The translations under genes and the position numbers were made by a program. The notes under the pieces are model-generated. The model was not told the origin of the DNA. It ran no database searches and worked only from the letters and a program-made list of their open reading frames with translations. Below, piece after piece: positions 11,852 through 23,512 of a stretch of 64,000 nt of DNA; within the stretch, counting starts at the first letter, position 1; each line of letters opens with the position of its first letter. Origin of the DNA: Hepsetus odoe (lineage: Eukaryota > Chordata > Actinopteri > Characiformes > Hepsetidae); contig CM029393.1 of NCBI GenBank assembly GCA_017165825.1, positions 7,186,638 through 7,250,637 on the forward strand. Reading direction: 5' to 3'.

Positions 11852-12998
11852 TTATAGAGAGGTATGTACAGATAAAGGAAATGTGCAGATACTTCTGACT
11901 CATTTTGGCACATAAACCAACACAAGCGTTATAAGTGGCTTTGAAAGTCAGAGCGGAAGTAAATCGGGCGGAATATGTAATCAACCGCATGTGTATCTCC
12001 CCCCACTTTTTGTGCAATCTTCCCACCTTTTTTTCATCACTCTTAAAATGCATATGCATGAGGCAGAGAAGCGCATTAACGTTTAGCCATGTCACACATG
12101 CAGAATGCATCCCATTTCCTTCTGAAACTGCAGTATAAAGCTTAGTGCTTCCAGCCAGAAGAGCAAAGCTGTAAACCTTGTCACTATGCGATCGTGGCTG
12201 TGCTAAGCTAGCTAAACTTCTCACTCAGTAAGACATTTTCTTTAGTGTTCCATAACTCAAGCTCACCTACCTTCTTGTTTTGTATACCTCATTACCTTTT
12301 TGACACTTTACATGTCTTTTTCAGCCCCAGGAAAGAATCTATGAGTACTCCTGACGCTTGCCGTCTTCCCCACCCCGTGATAGCATGTTTGTGGATTCCT
12401 GGTGGGTCCTAATACGCTATTAGGATCATCATGTTCTTCAGAAGTATTCTGACGATGTATAAATTACCACTGCAAATCTATAATTACGTAATTATCCTGC
12501 TCCATAATCGAAATGGCGCATGAAATTGCATACACACTGTGCTTTCGTCAAGAAGAAAAGCACAGAAAATTGTAGACTGGAAGCCCAGAAGTAGCAGCAA
12601 ACCCGGAAGAGACTTTATACGAGATGTTAATCATTGCTTTCCTGAGGAATGATCTCCATGACTGGTGGAATACGTTATTAAACATATCTAATTAAATTGC
12701 CTTTGTTTTAATGTGGCCCGCTGAACGCACTTTCCGATTTAATTACATGCTGTATTGTCTTTGAGGAGAGATATTGCCTTCTTTGACTCGTCTGTATGAA
12801 TTCACTTTCATTTGCTAGAGGATGATTCTGCGCCAGTCCTGTAGGATTATCCATATTGGTCCATTCGTATTGAGAATGTGAATGATTTTCAGTATTCGTC
12901 CCATATTTGGGTAAATATAGTTCATCATATCGCATTTGGAAGAATATTTTTTCTTTAGATAATGTGCATGGACCAGTTACTGTACCAGAAGTTTCCAT
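11852..12998. other. No gene seen
   Basis: Unique sequence with several open frames of 60-130 codons on both strands, none with recognisable protein features. No simple repeat longer than about 15 bases. Confidence 0.5.
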
Positions 12999-13090
12999 TG
13001 ACTGGCCAATTTATTAGAAACACCTACCTTGCACTTTCATTCACAGGCCACTTTATTAGAAACATTATTTTTACAGAGTGTAAGAAGAGC
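12999..13090. repeat. Fragment of a common teleost repeat (TTTATTAGAAACACC type)
   Basis: Two imperfect direct copies of a GGCCAATTTATTAGAAAC-like motif lie at about 13004-13022 and 13047-13065. I recognise this motif from many fish genomes, usually near the end of a DNA-transposon-derived repeat. Family unassigned. Confidence 0.5.
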
Positions 13091-13135
13091 TCCTGCCCAG
13101 TTTATCGGCCACCATTTCTTCAATGTCAGTGTTCA

Positions 13136-13445
13136 AATTCTATTACTCCTTTTCTAAGCCACTTGTCCTGATTAGGGTCGGGGGGTGCTGCAGCCTATCC
13201 CAGCTCTCACAGGGCGAAAGGCAGGGAAGACAGGTCACCAGTGCACCGCAGGGCACACACACAAACACAATCACACTCACATCTGGGGGGCAGTTTAGCA
13301 TCTCCATGGCTTTCGATTGTGGGAGGAAACCTGAGCACCTGGGAAACCCACACAGGCTCCCCGTGAGCATCTACACAGAAAGTACCGGGACTGTCCCGCC
13401 TGGGAATCAAGCCCAGCGCTATCCATTGCACCACTGTGCCACCTA
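13136..13445 (-). repeat. Teleost interspersed repeat, family B
   Basis: Full-length layout: TAAGCCACTTGTCCTGATTA at the left (the element's 3' end), CTATCCCAGCTCTCACAGGG, CAGTTTAGCATCTCCATGG, GTGGGAGGAAACCTGAGCA, and a tRNA-like GGGAATCAAGCCCAG near 13401-13415 at the right. It is homologous to 5999-6344. Confidence 0.78.
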
Positions 13446-13580
13446 TCAATGCTCCATTAAAGCATAATAATTAAAACGCTAATAGAAGTGGATGGAACAT
13501 TGAGGGTTAACCGTCCTAAATGTTGAAGCTGAACAGGATGTTGTGATCAGTTTCAGTTATTAACAGTATATGCAGGCCAT

Positions 13581-13711
13581 CCATCCATCCATCCATTATC
13601 TGCCGCTTGTCCCAAACGGGGTCGCGGGGGAGTGCTGGTGTCCACCCAGCGCACACAGGGCGAGGACGGGGGACGCACCCTGGACAGGTCGCCAGCCCAT
13701 CGCAGGGAGGC
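13581..13711 (-). mobile_element. 5'-truncated composite-SINE tail with 15-bp target-site duplication
   Basis: The sequence from CCATCCATCC through TCTGCCGCTTGTCCCAAACG to CGCAGGGAGG is the tail module of the composite SINE. It is flanked by a perfect direct repeat GTATATGCAGGCCAT at 13566-13580 and 13712-13726. The element's 3' end carries a TGGA repeat (inverted, 13581-13593). The truncated 5' end and intact duplication are the signature of target-primed reverse transcription. Confidence 0.85.
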
Positions 13712-13726
13712 GTATATGCAGGCCAT

Positions 13727-13960
13727 TATACTTAAATGTGGGTGATTCATACTTACTGTTTTCCACTTTGATCACTGTAACCATGTGCCTTTAATGGAAT
13801 TAGTCTTGACTAAATATTATCCTCACCAAATGACTCACAGTAGTGCGCAAAACTCTTGAGCCTCCATCCTTTTTAATAGTTTGTTGTTAAATCACCTTAT
13901 TGGTTCACAAATACTATTTTATGCTGGTCAAACTTTCTTGGCACATTAAATGAAAAATGT
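13727..13960. other. No gene seen
   Basis: Short AT-rich unique stretch. Confidence 0.5.
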
Positions 13961-14150
13961 TCTCAGCTGGAATCATCTGGAATCTTCTACACCTGGTTCT
14001 TTTCTGCTTCATGTCTTAAGTTAGACACTTGAAGGTTCAGGCGTAGATCACTGTGTGGATTAACCAACACAGAACTATCAAACTGCTCAGGTACAGAGAC
14101 TGGACTGAACATGAGAGACAACAACACTGTCCTTCAGGAAGATCTGGAGA
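13961..14150. repeat. Interspersed repeat D, copy 1
   Basis: It contains GGAATCATCTGGAATCTTCT and GTAGATCACTGTGTGGATTA, then ACAACACTGTCCTTCAGGAA, in the same order as 40498-40817. A partial inverted copy is at 17811-17912. Family name unknown. The right end is an A-rich run (14149-14166). Confidence 0.6.
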
Positions 14151-14530
14151 AAAAAAAAAGAAAAAAAGTCCAGGTTGTAGAAAGTAGAAGTCTCTGCATA
14201 AGGCACGACTTTTTATTTATAAAAGTTGTGGAATGTGTGGGAAAGAACAGGCTCTGACAATCATCTTAAACCTAAGTCTATACTTACAGCATCGACATTG
14301 GTTTTGCTGGTTCTTTGTTGGTTGATTGTCCAGAACTTATTAGACACTTCAATGCATTATAGTCTCCTTGATGAACTTTACCTCTTAATCTGGTCCATGA
14401 GACCGATCAGCGAACCCTGGGTAATAATATCCCATCACAAATCACATGACCACTCTGGTGGCCAAATTCACTAACCATGTTGATCTGCGATGAATGAAAG
14501 TGAGATGAAGATGATTAGCATCCCATCATC
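14151..14530. other. No gene seen
   Basis: Unique sequence between repeat D and the CG-richer block at 14530-14760. Confidence 0.45.
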
Positions 14531-14615
14531 GCTGATCAGCGTGTAATGTGGACCCTGCCGCCGCTCATCAGTACTTCGGGCCGACAGTGCCTTTCGGACA
14601 CCGCGCAGCAGCAGC

Positions 14616-14732
14616 ATGGCGGATATTGTACTATTGCTCTGTGTTTGTTGTTTCCTCTGGAATCTTCGGCGCAAATGTGGTGTGAAGACAGACGCCCACC
14701 CCCTGGCATGCACACACACCTCTGCGAGGTAA
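14616..14732 (+). other. Possible small ORF or unrecognised first exon
   Basis: An ATG in a strong Kozak setting (CAGCAGCATGGCGG) sits in a local CG-rich block (14538-14730) and opens a 38-codon frame. The product would start MADIVLLLCVCCFLW, a short hydrophobic segment followed by NLRRK, and the frame ends with TAA at 14730-14732. The stop overlaps a consensus splice donor, GCGAG|GTAAAG, with the exon end at 14728, so splicing would remove it. I do not recognise the protein. It could be a 5' exon, a lncRNA start, or chance; no downstream partner exon was identified. Confidence 0.2.
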
Positions 14733-15100
14733 AGAGCTCGCTGCTTTTGTGTTCACTGTTTTTATGCTGCAGGCCACAGAAGCTCTCTTCTGTTGAGACC
14801 TCCTGGGCTATGCAGTGTTGCCATGGCAACTAGTGGTCTAACAGGGTGTTTTGCTTTTTCTTCTTTTTTTTTTTGCTCTCTCCCAGAGCTGGCAGCATCA
14901 GGGCAAAACTCTGCTCGAGCAAAAACGATACGTAAAACATGCCCTCCCTGAAAGGGGCGTCAAAATTAATCAGTGCATAAAAGGAGAGTCCACGCCTTAC
15001 CAGTTTTTTGCAGTGGGCTTCTTGGCATGGAACAAGATTACTTTACTTTATGTTTTCAGTGTGAACAGTATATGCTTTTTGTGCGTTCACCCTCACACAG
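14733..15100. other. No gene seen
   Basis: Unique sequence with a T-rich run at 14861-14875. Confidence 0.45.
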
Positions 15101-15327
15101 GGGCAGCTGTGGTCGTGTTTAGGATCAGAAGGTTGTGGGTTTGAATCCCAGACCAGTAGGTTGCCCTGAGGTACACCTGAGCAAGGTACCATCCCCATCA
15201 CTGCTTCCTGGGTGCATTAAATTGCTGCCTGCTGTCGCACGGTGTGTGTGGGTGAAAAGCAGAGACTGCATTTTGTTGTGGTGCACTGTGCTGTGTTTCA
15301 CAATGACAAATTAGTCACTTTCACTTT
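15101..15327 (+). repeat. SINE family A, left arm of an inverted pair
   Basis: The head GGGGCAGCTGTGGTCGTG is followed by box B-like GGGTTTGAATCCC (15138-15150), GAGCAAGGTACC, and the tail GTCACTTTCACTTTG. A second copy in the opposite orientation starts almost immediately after the tail. Confidence 0.78.
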
Positions 15328-15329
15328 GC

Positions 15330-15482
15330 ATCCTGCAGCAGTGGGGCATACTTCCAAGACCCGGGGAGCAGTGGTGGCAGTGGTTTTTCTTTAGGGCACC
15401 TCAGGGTAACCCACTGATCTATGTCTCCAATCCAGGACCCTGATCATGGACCCTAGTCCCTAAACACTAGGCCACCACTGGC
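15330..15482 (-). repeat. SINE family A, right arm of an inverted pair, tail-truncated
   Basis: CAGCAGTGGGGC, CCCGGGGAGCAGTG, a diverged body and ACTAGGCCACCACTGG at the right give an inverted family A copy. It is abutted tail-to-tail with 15101-15327, so transcripts across both could fold back. Confidence 0.7.
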
Positions 15483-15735
15483 TACGTTTTTTCATAAAAA
15501 ACCCCTTCCAAAAAAAAAAGTCTGTATTTTATTTTATATTATATAATATACTTATATGTTATTTTGCCAATTAGTTTTCAGCCACACTTTATTTATTTAT
15601 CCTTATTGTTTCTGAATTCTCCCTAAAATAGTGTTTTTTTGTAGTAAAATGTGAGATTTTATGATTTATTGACTCATTTTTTTAGCTGAATCATGAGGTC
15701 AGAGATACACATCTCATATTTACATGCACACGCAT

Positions 15736-15736
<1 letters not shown>
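15483..15736. other. AT-rich spacer, no gene
   Basis: Very AT-rich, with ATTATATAATATACTTATAT near 15537-15556. Nothing coding. Confidence 0.5.

Positions 15737-15775
<39 letters not shown>
15737..15775. repeat. (CA)n microsatellite
   Basis: About 19 uninterrupted CA units. Confidence 0.95.
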
Positions 15776-15777
<2 letters not shown>

Positions 15778-16655
15778 ATAGCAGCTCTGAATTGATCTAC
15801 ATTCCATTACAGAGCCCTCTACGTGCCTGAGCTTCAGTGTTAAACATTAGCAAAATATAATTTTGCAGGTTTTGTAAAGAGCACTCTCTTGAATGTGAAA
15901 TGGAGCAAGGGCAGCCCTGCCTGCCATCCTTTTTTTTTATTCCTATTTTCCCTGAGCCATAATAAGAGGCCACAGGCCAATTTCCTCCACACCATGCCGA
16001 CAATATGGCTGAGAGCAAACCTGCAAGTATTTCTGGGCGAAATTGAAAAAGTTGGAGAGGAAAGAAAATGAAAGTCACGCAGAGCCTCCTCAACAAATTC
16101 CTTATCTGTTTCCTTTTTTGTCCTGCAGCAAACTCAAATCATGACCCACTGATTTAAACAAGCTGACAGCCGTAGCTGAAAATTAGCAGCTGTCAAATCT
16201 GCATGTGCATTTAAGAAAGTATCCTGTTTTTATTCCTAACGAAATCTGAGCGCCCTGTCTGCGTTTTTAATTCGGCAGCTGCTTTTATGTGCTTAACTGC
16301 AGCAGGTTTCATTTGAAGGAGAGGGCTGCGCTCTCAATTCATGAGCTGAGCTATTGTTTGTCACTTGCTGCTTTCTAGCCATCTAACATCTTCGTAAATA
16401 TTATTTTTATTATCTCCTCTCACATTACTGAGAGAAACATCAATATTTCTCTGACAGGCTTTCATTTCATCGTCAGTATCATGCCACTAAGCCTGCAGTT
16501 CGTGACAGTTTCCATTCAAGTGCTTTTCAAAACAACTCTCTAAATCACTGTTTAGGCCTGGTTTTCGAAGAAAGATTAAGCCTGCACTACAAAAGCAGAA
16601 CTGATGATTGATTTAGTCAAAGACTGAGCTGAGAGAGGAAGAAAGATCCAGATCA
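15776..16655. other. No gene; possible conserved non-coding block
   Basis: Repeat-free. The part 16060-16420 has many short motifs typical of developmental enhancers: AAAATTAGCAGCTGTCA (an E-box CAGCTG next to a homeobox-like ATTAG), TTTAATTCGGCAGCTGC and CAATTCATGAGCTGAGC. This is suggestive only. Confidence 0.3.
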
Positions 16656-16754
16656 AGATCTATCTATCTATCTGTCTATCTATCTATCTATCTGTCTATC
16701 TGTCTATCTATCTATCTATCTGTCTATCTGTCTATCTATCTATCTATCTATCTG

Positions 16755-16789
<35 letters not shown>

Positions 16790-16918
16790 GTCTGTCTGTC
16801 TGTCTGCCTGCCTGCCTGCCTGCCTGTCTGTCTGCTTATCTATCTTTCTGCCTGTCTTTCTCTTTGTCTGTCTGTCTGCCATTCTATCTATCTATCTATC
16901 TATTTAGCTATCTATCTG

Positions 16919-16949
<31 letters not shown>

Positions 16950-17280
16950 GTCAGTCTCTCTGTCTGTCTCTCTGTCTGCCATTCTATCTATCTATCTGTC
17001 TGTCTGTCTGTCTGTCTCTCTGTCTGTCTACTATTCTATCTATCTATCTGTCGATCTATATATCTGTCTGTCTGTCTGTCTGTCTGTCGATCGATCTATC
17101 TGTCTGTCTGTCTGCCAATCTGTCTGCCATCTGTCTATCTGCTTGTCTCTCTATCCGTCTGTTTGCTTGTCTTTCTTTCCGTCTCTCTGTCTATCTTTCT
17201 GTCTGTCTGTCTGTCTGCCTGCCATCTGCCTATCTGTTTGTCTCTCTATCTCTTTGTTTGCTTGTCTTTCTTTCCGTCTC

Positions 17281-17315
<35 letters not shown>

Positions 17316-17336
17316 GCCAATCTATCTATCTATCGG
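16656..17336. repeat. Long (TCTA/TCTG)n tetranucleotide array
   Basis: About 680 bp of TCTA, TCTG and related CTGC/TTTC variants. The left part is mostly TCTA with TCTG interspersed and the right part mostly TCTG. Because the unit is 4 bp and mostly stop-free in one frame, it creates a spurious 167-codon frame rich in LSVCLS; this is not a gene. Confidence 0.97.
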
Positions 17337-17810
17337 CTCACGTTTTGAGTGCAGTCCCTGTAGCTGATCGGTTTTAAACTAGTTTCTTGATTAATAACGC
17401 TCCACAGTGAGGTACGTATTGTAACTGGTTGGTCATGTGGTTGAGGTGGCTCAGAAGGCTGAGAGACAGAAAGTCATGTCCACACTGCTGTTACAATTAT
17501 CACAATATTCACCATTTCAATCAAAAATAAATCAATGAACCTCATCAAGCCTGAACGTACAGCCTCAGCTTGGTCATACGTGAACAAAACAGAAGCTACA
17601 TGAACCTCAGCGTCACTGTTGGCAAGAGAGATGAAAAGAAGAGGCAGGTCAGCGGCAGACCTTCAGATAAACACGTCCCTCGCTTAACCATCTTAACATC
17701 CGTCTAACTAAAAGCCCAGGATGCTGATGTTTCTCTTTCTCTCTACAGTCACACAGTAAGTCCTAAAGTCACAGTTCACTCTTTCAACTGTTGCAGCAGA
17801 ACAACTAACT
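17337..17810. other. No gene seen
   Basis: Unique sequence; nothing recognisable. Confidence 0.45.
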
Positions 17811-17912
17811 TAAGAGTGAAGCAGTGAAGAAACAGGTGCAGATGATTCCAGATGATCAGGTGATTCGTTCACTGATCAACGCTGAGTGGCTGGAACCACT
17901 TTATCTAGAACC
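17811..17912. repeat. Interspersed repeat D, partial inverted copy
   Basis: It contains GAAACAGGTGCAGATGATTC and GCTGAGTGGCTGGAACCACT, the reverse complement of 40502-40600, ending with TTATCTAGAACC. Confidence 0.6.
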
Positions 17913-18477
17913 TTTAGACACTTTGTATTTGATATTTGAAACAATTTAAAAGAATCTAATGTCCCAAAAACACATTCGTTAAAAAGAACGATATTTGTAA
18001 ACGGAATGGAAATGATTAAACGTTTATTGAAGACTAACAATTTATATTAATGTACATCCAGGCCTAGAACCATTCCGAAGCCTCAATATTAGCAGCGTAT
18101 ATGAGCCTCTGTGCTTGTGAGCTCAACCTGTGGCATTTTACAGCACTAATAAAGCACTAGTTCATCCTAAAGTCTGGCGGCATTTTATGTGGCACATCTG
18201 GCACATAAATACCTTTTATATGTAAAGAAATGAACCCGGCCTCATGGCAAAGTCTATTTTGTTATTTTTGGAAAAGAGATGTGCCCGTGGATTTTTGCAG
18301 TGTAAAGAGTATTGAGATTAATGTACAATGAACTCCTAAGCAGAATGTTTGATAGGGCTCACTGTAATAACGGCACTCAGACTGGATAGTGTAAGACTGC
18401 AGCTCAGTTCCAGAGATAAAAATACTTCTGTGATGGATTTAAAATGTAAAAGTCAAATATTTTAGCTGTTTCCAGGG
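17913..18477. other. No gene seen
   Basis: AT-rich unique sequence. Confidence 0.45.
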
Positions 18478-18698
18478 AAAGTGAAAGTGACTATACTTGT
18501 CAATGTGAAACGCAGCACAGCGCAACCTCTGCGTTTCACCCCCACACACAGCAGGAAGCTATTAAAAGCACCCAGGAAGCAGTGATGGGAACAGTACCTT
18601 GCTCATGGGTACCTCAGGGCAACCTACTGGTTTGGGATTTGAACCCATGACCTTCTGATCCGGGGGCTGACTCCCTCACCACTAGGCCACCGCTGCCT
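18478..18698 (-). repeat. SINE family A
   Basis: Tail GGAAAGTGAAAGTGACTATA, an inverted body with AGTACCTTGCTC, an inverted box B area GGGATTTGAACCC (18634-18646) and head ACTAGGCCACCGCTGCC. There is a small internal deletion in the tail-proximal third. Confidence 0.8.
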
Positions 18699-19150
18699 AG
18701 ATGATTGCAGTGATTGCAGGGATGGACATAGATTTGAATTCACTACAAATTTAAAATTGATAATGGAAGAACTAAGAACGAAGGAAAGGCCCACGTGCAT
18801 CATGGCAATAACCGAAGTGATTCATTGTTATTTTTTTTCAATTCACCTTCTCCTTTTGTGTCTTTTGTCATTGGATTGTGAACTCTTGGTGAGAGCTGAA
18901 CCTGCCAAAATCCTGATTGTTGTGCCTTATTGCAAGAGAGGTCAAGACACAATGTATTTATCCCAAATATTGTCTGACGACTTCTGTCTGAACCTGACTA
19001 ATGCCTGAACAAATTCAGCCTGTAGCCCATTACTCTCAGCAATCCACATTGTTAATGATGACTCCTGCTCATTTAGCATCCACAGATGATCACAGCTCTA
19101 ATCAGAGCATTAAAAAACATAAAATTGTTAAGAGCCTACAGCTAAATCAA
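18699..19150. other. No gene seen
   Basis: Unique sequence. A GTG- or TTG-started frame around 18757-19008 gives a hydrophobic stretch (HLLLLCLLSLDCELL) but no recognisable domain. Confidence 0.4.
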
Positions 19151-20330
19151 ATTAATTTTGACTAATGATGGCTGAACAGGACTGCAGCCTGACAAAGATG
19201 TGTTCAGACTTGAATGTCGCCGGATTAAATCTGGCTGATGATGTTTGAACACTGGTCATTTTTGTCTAATCCTGACTACGGTTCTAACCAGGTTTGGCCA
19301 AATGTGTCTGAATCTGTAGCTGAAGAAGGAAGAACTCTTTTTATAACTGACAGCAGCTCAACAAAGTTCTGCCTTGATTTGGCTTCAGCTCAACAGTCTT
19401 GATCTGCTTGTTGCTTAACAAATTTCTATTATAAAAGAAGGTTAAGCTCACCAAAACTCTACACCTGACTGAAGCTCAACAACGTTTCTGTTTAAATCTG
19501 ACTGTTGCTGTAACGGCGGTGACGGTGTCGTGTTCTGGACATCAGTGTTGAGCCGAGAGGTCGTTACGGAAGGTAATAAGCTTTAATAACAGAAACCCAA
19601 AACACAGATAAACCTCCACGACATGTACAGATTACCAAAGACCGACGCTCTGCTCTCGCTTAATGGGGCTTTTAAAGCCAATCCCAAATGAAACACACCT
19701 GTCAGCCCAACGCCAAACAGGTGTGCTCGCCCAAGAGCTGAGCAGAGCACCATCTAGTGTGACAGTAGCGCAACAAAATTTCTGTTTAAATCTGACTGTA
19801 GCTCAACAAAACTTTGCATAAACCCGATTTAGCTCAACAAAATGTATAAACCGGATTTAGCTCAAGATCAAGTTTCTGTTCCAGTAAATCTCTAGCTCAA
19901 AAACATTCTGTCTATACTTGATTGTATCTCAAAACAATTTTTAATCTCAGTGTAGCTCCACTTAATTCTGTCTAAATGTCATTTTGAACTCATTTGAACA
20001 ATATTCTGTGTAAATATCGCAGAGACGAAACACATTTCTGTCATAAAGAGGGACTGAACTCACCTAAACTCCATCCACACCAGACTGCAGCGCAACAAAT
20101 TTCTGCCTACATCTGGCTTAGATCAACAAAATGCTGCATGAACCTGATTTTTGCTCAACCAATTTTTGTCTAAACCTGACCGTAGATCATTAATTTTTTA
20201 AATCTCAATGTTGCCCCACACCATTCTGTTTAAAACTGATTTTAACTCCATATTCTGTGTAAATATTGCTGTAGCTAGACATATTTCTATCATAACGGAC
20301 TGAGCTCAACAAGATTTTCGGCATCTCAAC
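19151..20330. repeat. Degenerate minisatellite with GCTCAACAAA core
   Basis: Imperfect units built around CTGACTGTAGCTCAACAAA and TTCTGTCTAAAC recur roughly every 40-80 bp, for example near 19355, 19480, 19795, 19820, 19850, 20090 and 20130. The array is old, as units differ at many positions. It is interrupted by the 256-bp insertion at 19509-19764. Confidence 0.7.
19509..19764. mobile_element. 256-bp solo-LTR-like insertion
   Basis: It starts TGTAACGGCGGTGACGG, ends CATCTAGTGTGACA, and is flanked by GTTGC (19504-19508) and GTAGC (19765-19769), a 5-bp near-match duplication. TGT...ACA ends with a 4-6 bp duplication fit an LTR-retrotransposon solo LTR. The surrounding minisatellite supplies the empty-site sequence (GACTGTAGCTCAACAAA), which supports the boundaries. 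A non-autonomous DNA transposon is the alternative. No internal coding region is present. Confidence 0.55.
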
Positions 20331-23300
20331 AACTTCAGTTAAATTATCAGTATTATTAATGAAGTGTCATTTTAGATCCTTCAAAATTATTTATTCATTT
20401 ATTATTTGAACATAATTCTTCAATTCATTTAGATAAAACTTCACATGCCAGATTATAAACCAGCCAATGAAATGGTAAAGTTCAGTGAAAGATGGGTGTT
20501 CATGCAGACCGCAATCTGACAACCATTTCAGGCTCTGCAGTGTTTGTGGCTGTTAGCTTGGTTCTTGTGCTCCTTTGTGCAGCCTTCTCAAGCCTAAGGC
20601 TGTTCTAGACTTACAGTTCTGCACCACCAGCTGATCTCAGTGCTGCTCACAACTGTGTTTGCTCAAGTTATGCCTGAGTCATCCAGAGCGTCTGACCATG
20701 TCTGGTGTTCCGGACACTGGACAGAGTGACTTGTCTCTGGATGTCAACAGCAGATTTATTTTTTTTGGCTTTGAAATTCTAGCCTGAAGCTCAGAGTAAC
20801 CCTGTTTGTGCATCTACAGACAGACTTTCATTTATAAAATGATCTGTCAAAACAAATACGCTCACCCCACCCATTGAAAGGGTGAAGGCGGACCGAATCT
20901 AATTATGCCAATCTACAGTCGGAGGTAATTGAATTTAAAGCATCTTAACCGCAAAAAACTGCCTACTTGTCATTGGACATTAACGTCAAGTCATGTTCAG
21001 CAGCGTTCTTGTATTATCCTCTGACTAGTTAGTGGGCATGATCACTGATAATGTCTAGATTGCTCAGTGTTTGCCGTTTTGAGAAGCTGAAGGACATGTA
21101 GAAGAAATTCTGATATATACTGATGTATACTCAGCCCTTCTTGACTCTTTCAGACTTTAGAACCAAAAAAAAAAAAAAGCCATTCACAAAAAGTAGAAAA
21201 ATGTATCACAAATCAGATCTGCCAGTAAGGTAAACAAAATGCACAGTATTATATAATACATGGGATCCATCAAAATCCTTTATTCTTATCCAATTTTCTT
21301 GACAAGATGTTATAACTATAAAAATGAGGCTCCAAAAGGCTTGTGTCTGTTTCGTACCACAATTTGCCAAACCTTCAATTAAAAAGCAGTCAAGCTAAGC
21401 TGCTCTTAAAATGTGCAAAACATGTATGATTGCAGTTTATTGGAAAACAACAACTCTTTTATATGAGATCATGGTATTGCAAAAGTTAGATTTGTGTGCA
21501 CAAAAGAAAACTGTTCAAAAACAAAAGTGCATCAGAATAAGCTACTTCGTTTGAGAGTTTCTGGTAGAAAAGAACATGAACTCGGATTGCCAAAAATCTA
21601 TTGGTATTTATTTTGCATAAAGTAAGACTGCATATAAATGTTTAATTAGCATGTGTTTTGCATATAATTGAGATAAATGAGCATAAATAAAGAATAACAC
21701 ATGCGCGACCAACACACGGGTAAAGCAGCAGGATATAATAGGCTGCTTGTGAACTCCAGTCCAGCACGGTTTGGTGATTTCCATACTTAAACACACCTGA
21801 TTCAACTCAGCCATCAGGCTTAGTTGGCAAACGGCACCAAAAACATCAGCCCTGGCAGTTTCACTGTCTCTCCACTCATTACCTTCTACGCCTGTCACAT
21901 ATTCTCAAACAGGAGGAAATAAAACCAATTTACTAACACAAACATATGGCTGTGCAATTGTAACAAATTAACCGTTGGCTTCATTTCAACAGCTACATTT
22001 AAATACCGTTCCCTTCCTTGTCTATATTAATTGCAAATGATTTTGTTATTTGGAGATTTTTTTTACCAGTAAGGCCTGAAAAGGTTTTATTTAAGGCCTT
22101 CACTGGTGTGTGTTTTAACAATTAATAACTTTGCTCACCAGCTAAAAGAAACCACGCTTTATACACATGACGCAGCACGGCAAAAGTAGTGGATGCAGCG
22201 AGGAAGACAGTAAAAGACCTTTCTACTCTAATCAGCACCCCCATCGCTTTCTATTGATCATACGGTCAGCGCAGATAGCCATCAGAGTCATTTTACTCTT
22301 ATGCACTTAGAGTGGTCTGGTGTATCTGGTGTGATTCTGATCAATATGATTGAGCTCTGACGGAGAGCTTGATAGCACAAACAGACTCTGTAGGGGTAGT
22401 CATCAAAAAAAAAAAAATAAATAAAAATAAAAATTGCACATTAACTGACTCCAGCATTGCAAAGTGAAAGTGCATCATAACATGGAAAAAAGCTTTAGAT
22501 TCAATTCCTGTTATTATTCAGTTTTGAAACTAAAGAAGTCCTACATTATCACTGATAGCCATTTATGTTGGAGTGGATTATTTACAACATTTATTTTTCA
22601 TTTAACCATGACTGAACTGGCTGAGCTGCACTAGCATACAGGCTGATGATACACAGATGTCTGCAAAAGGCAATAGGATGACAAATTTAAAATGAACTTT
22701 ATAGGACTTTATACATGTATATGTCGATGCATATCACATAGATTCTGCAAGAAAAGGTGAACTTGTGTTTCCTTGGCATAAAGCCTTTCAAAAGGATTAA
22801 AAATTCCATGAAATGAATACTTGTTGTAACATATCCAGTTATGCGAGATTAGACCATCTGTGTTTCAGTGCCTAAATATATTAGTTGGGCCATGTGTTCA
22901 GATGATAGTCTGCAGGGCTTTCTATATATCTGTGTATTTTCCCCCAACGCCATTACTTTGAATGATCCCCCTTTTAATGTGTCTATTTCTTTAGATATTG
23001 ATGAGGGCAGCTTTAGAGGCCGCTGTGTGATGTGTATGATGTCATTTACATGCTAATCAGAGACTGAAAGGTCAGAAAGGTCAAGGACGTTTGTTAAAAG
23101 TTAGAAATAGGGTCCCTTTGTGTAGGATGATTAACGGTGCGTCTGGACCGCAGCATTTATCTCTAGGCATCGTGTCAATGCTTGGCATTTTCGGCCGGTA
23201 AGGAATCATAAAAAATAGATATGATGTGACTTTAAAGGTTCAACAAGAGTGACAGACTACAACGCTGGTTGATGAAACTGAATTTTGAAACAAATCCCGT

Positions 23301-23512
23301 CTCGCTGCGACGCAGGTCTGACCTTTTCTAAACCAAAAACGCGTCCTTCGAGACATCATTAAAGGCAAGCCTACCTCCTCTTTGATATGTTCTAATTGCG
23401 CAGGCCTGGTGAAAAAGTGGGGATGAAAGAGAAAAGGCAAAGTTTCAGGTTCTGAACATGCAGAAATCACAGATGATTTTTAAAGCAGCAAAGATCAATC
23501 AAAGCTTCTGTT
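20331..23512. other. Long gene-free stretch
   Basis: About 3.2 kb without recognisable genes or SINEs. A runs lie at 21166-21178 and 22407-22435. Minor inverted and direct motifs only. An open frame at 21608-21898 (minus) has no recognisable feature. Confidence 0.5.

Noticed and set aside
16864..17367. 167-codon LSVCLS-rich frame
   Set aside because: Translation of the TCTA/TCTG array.
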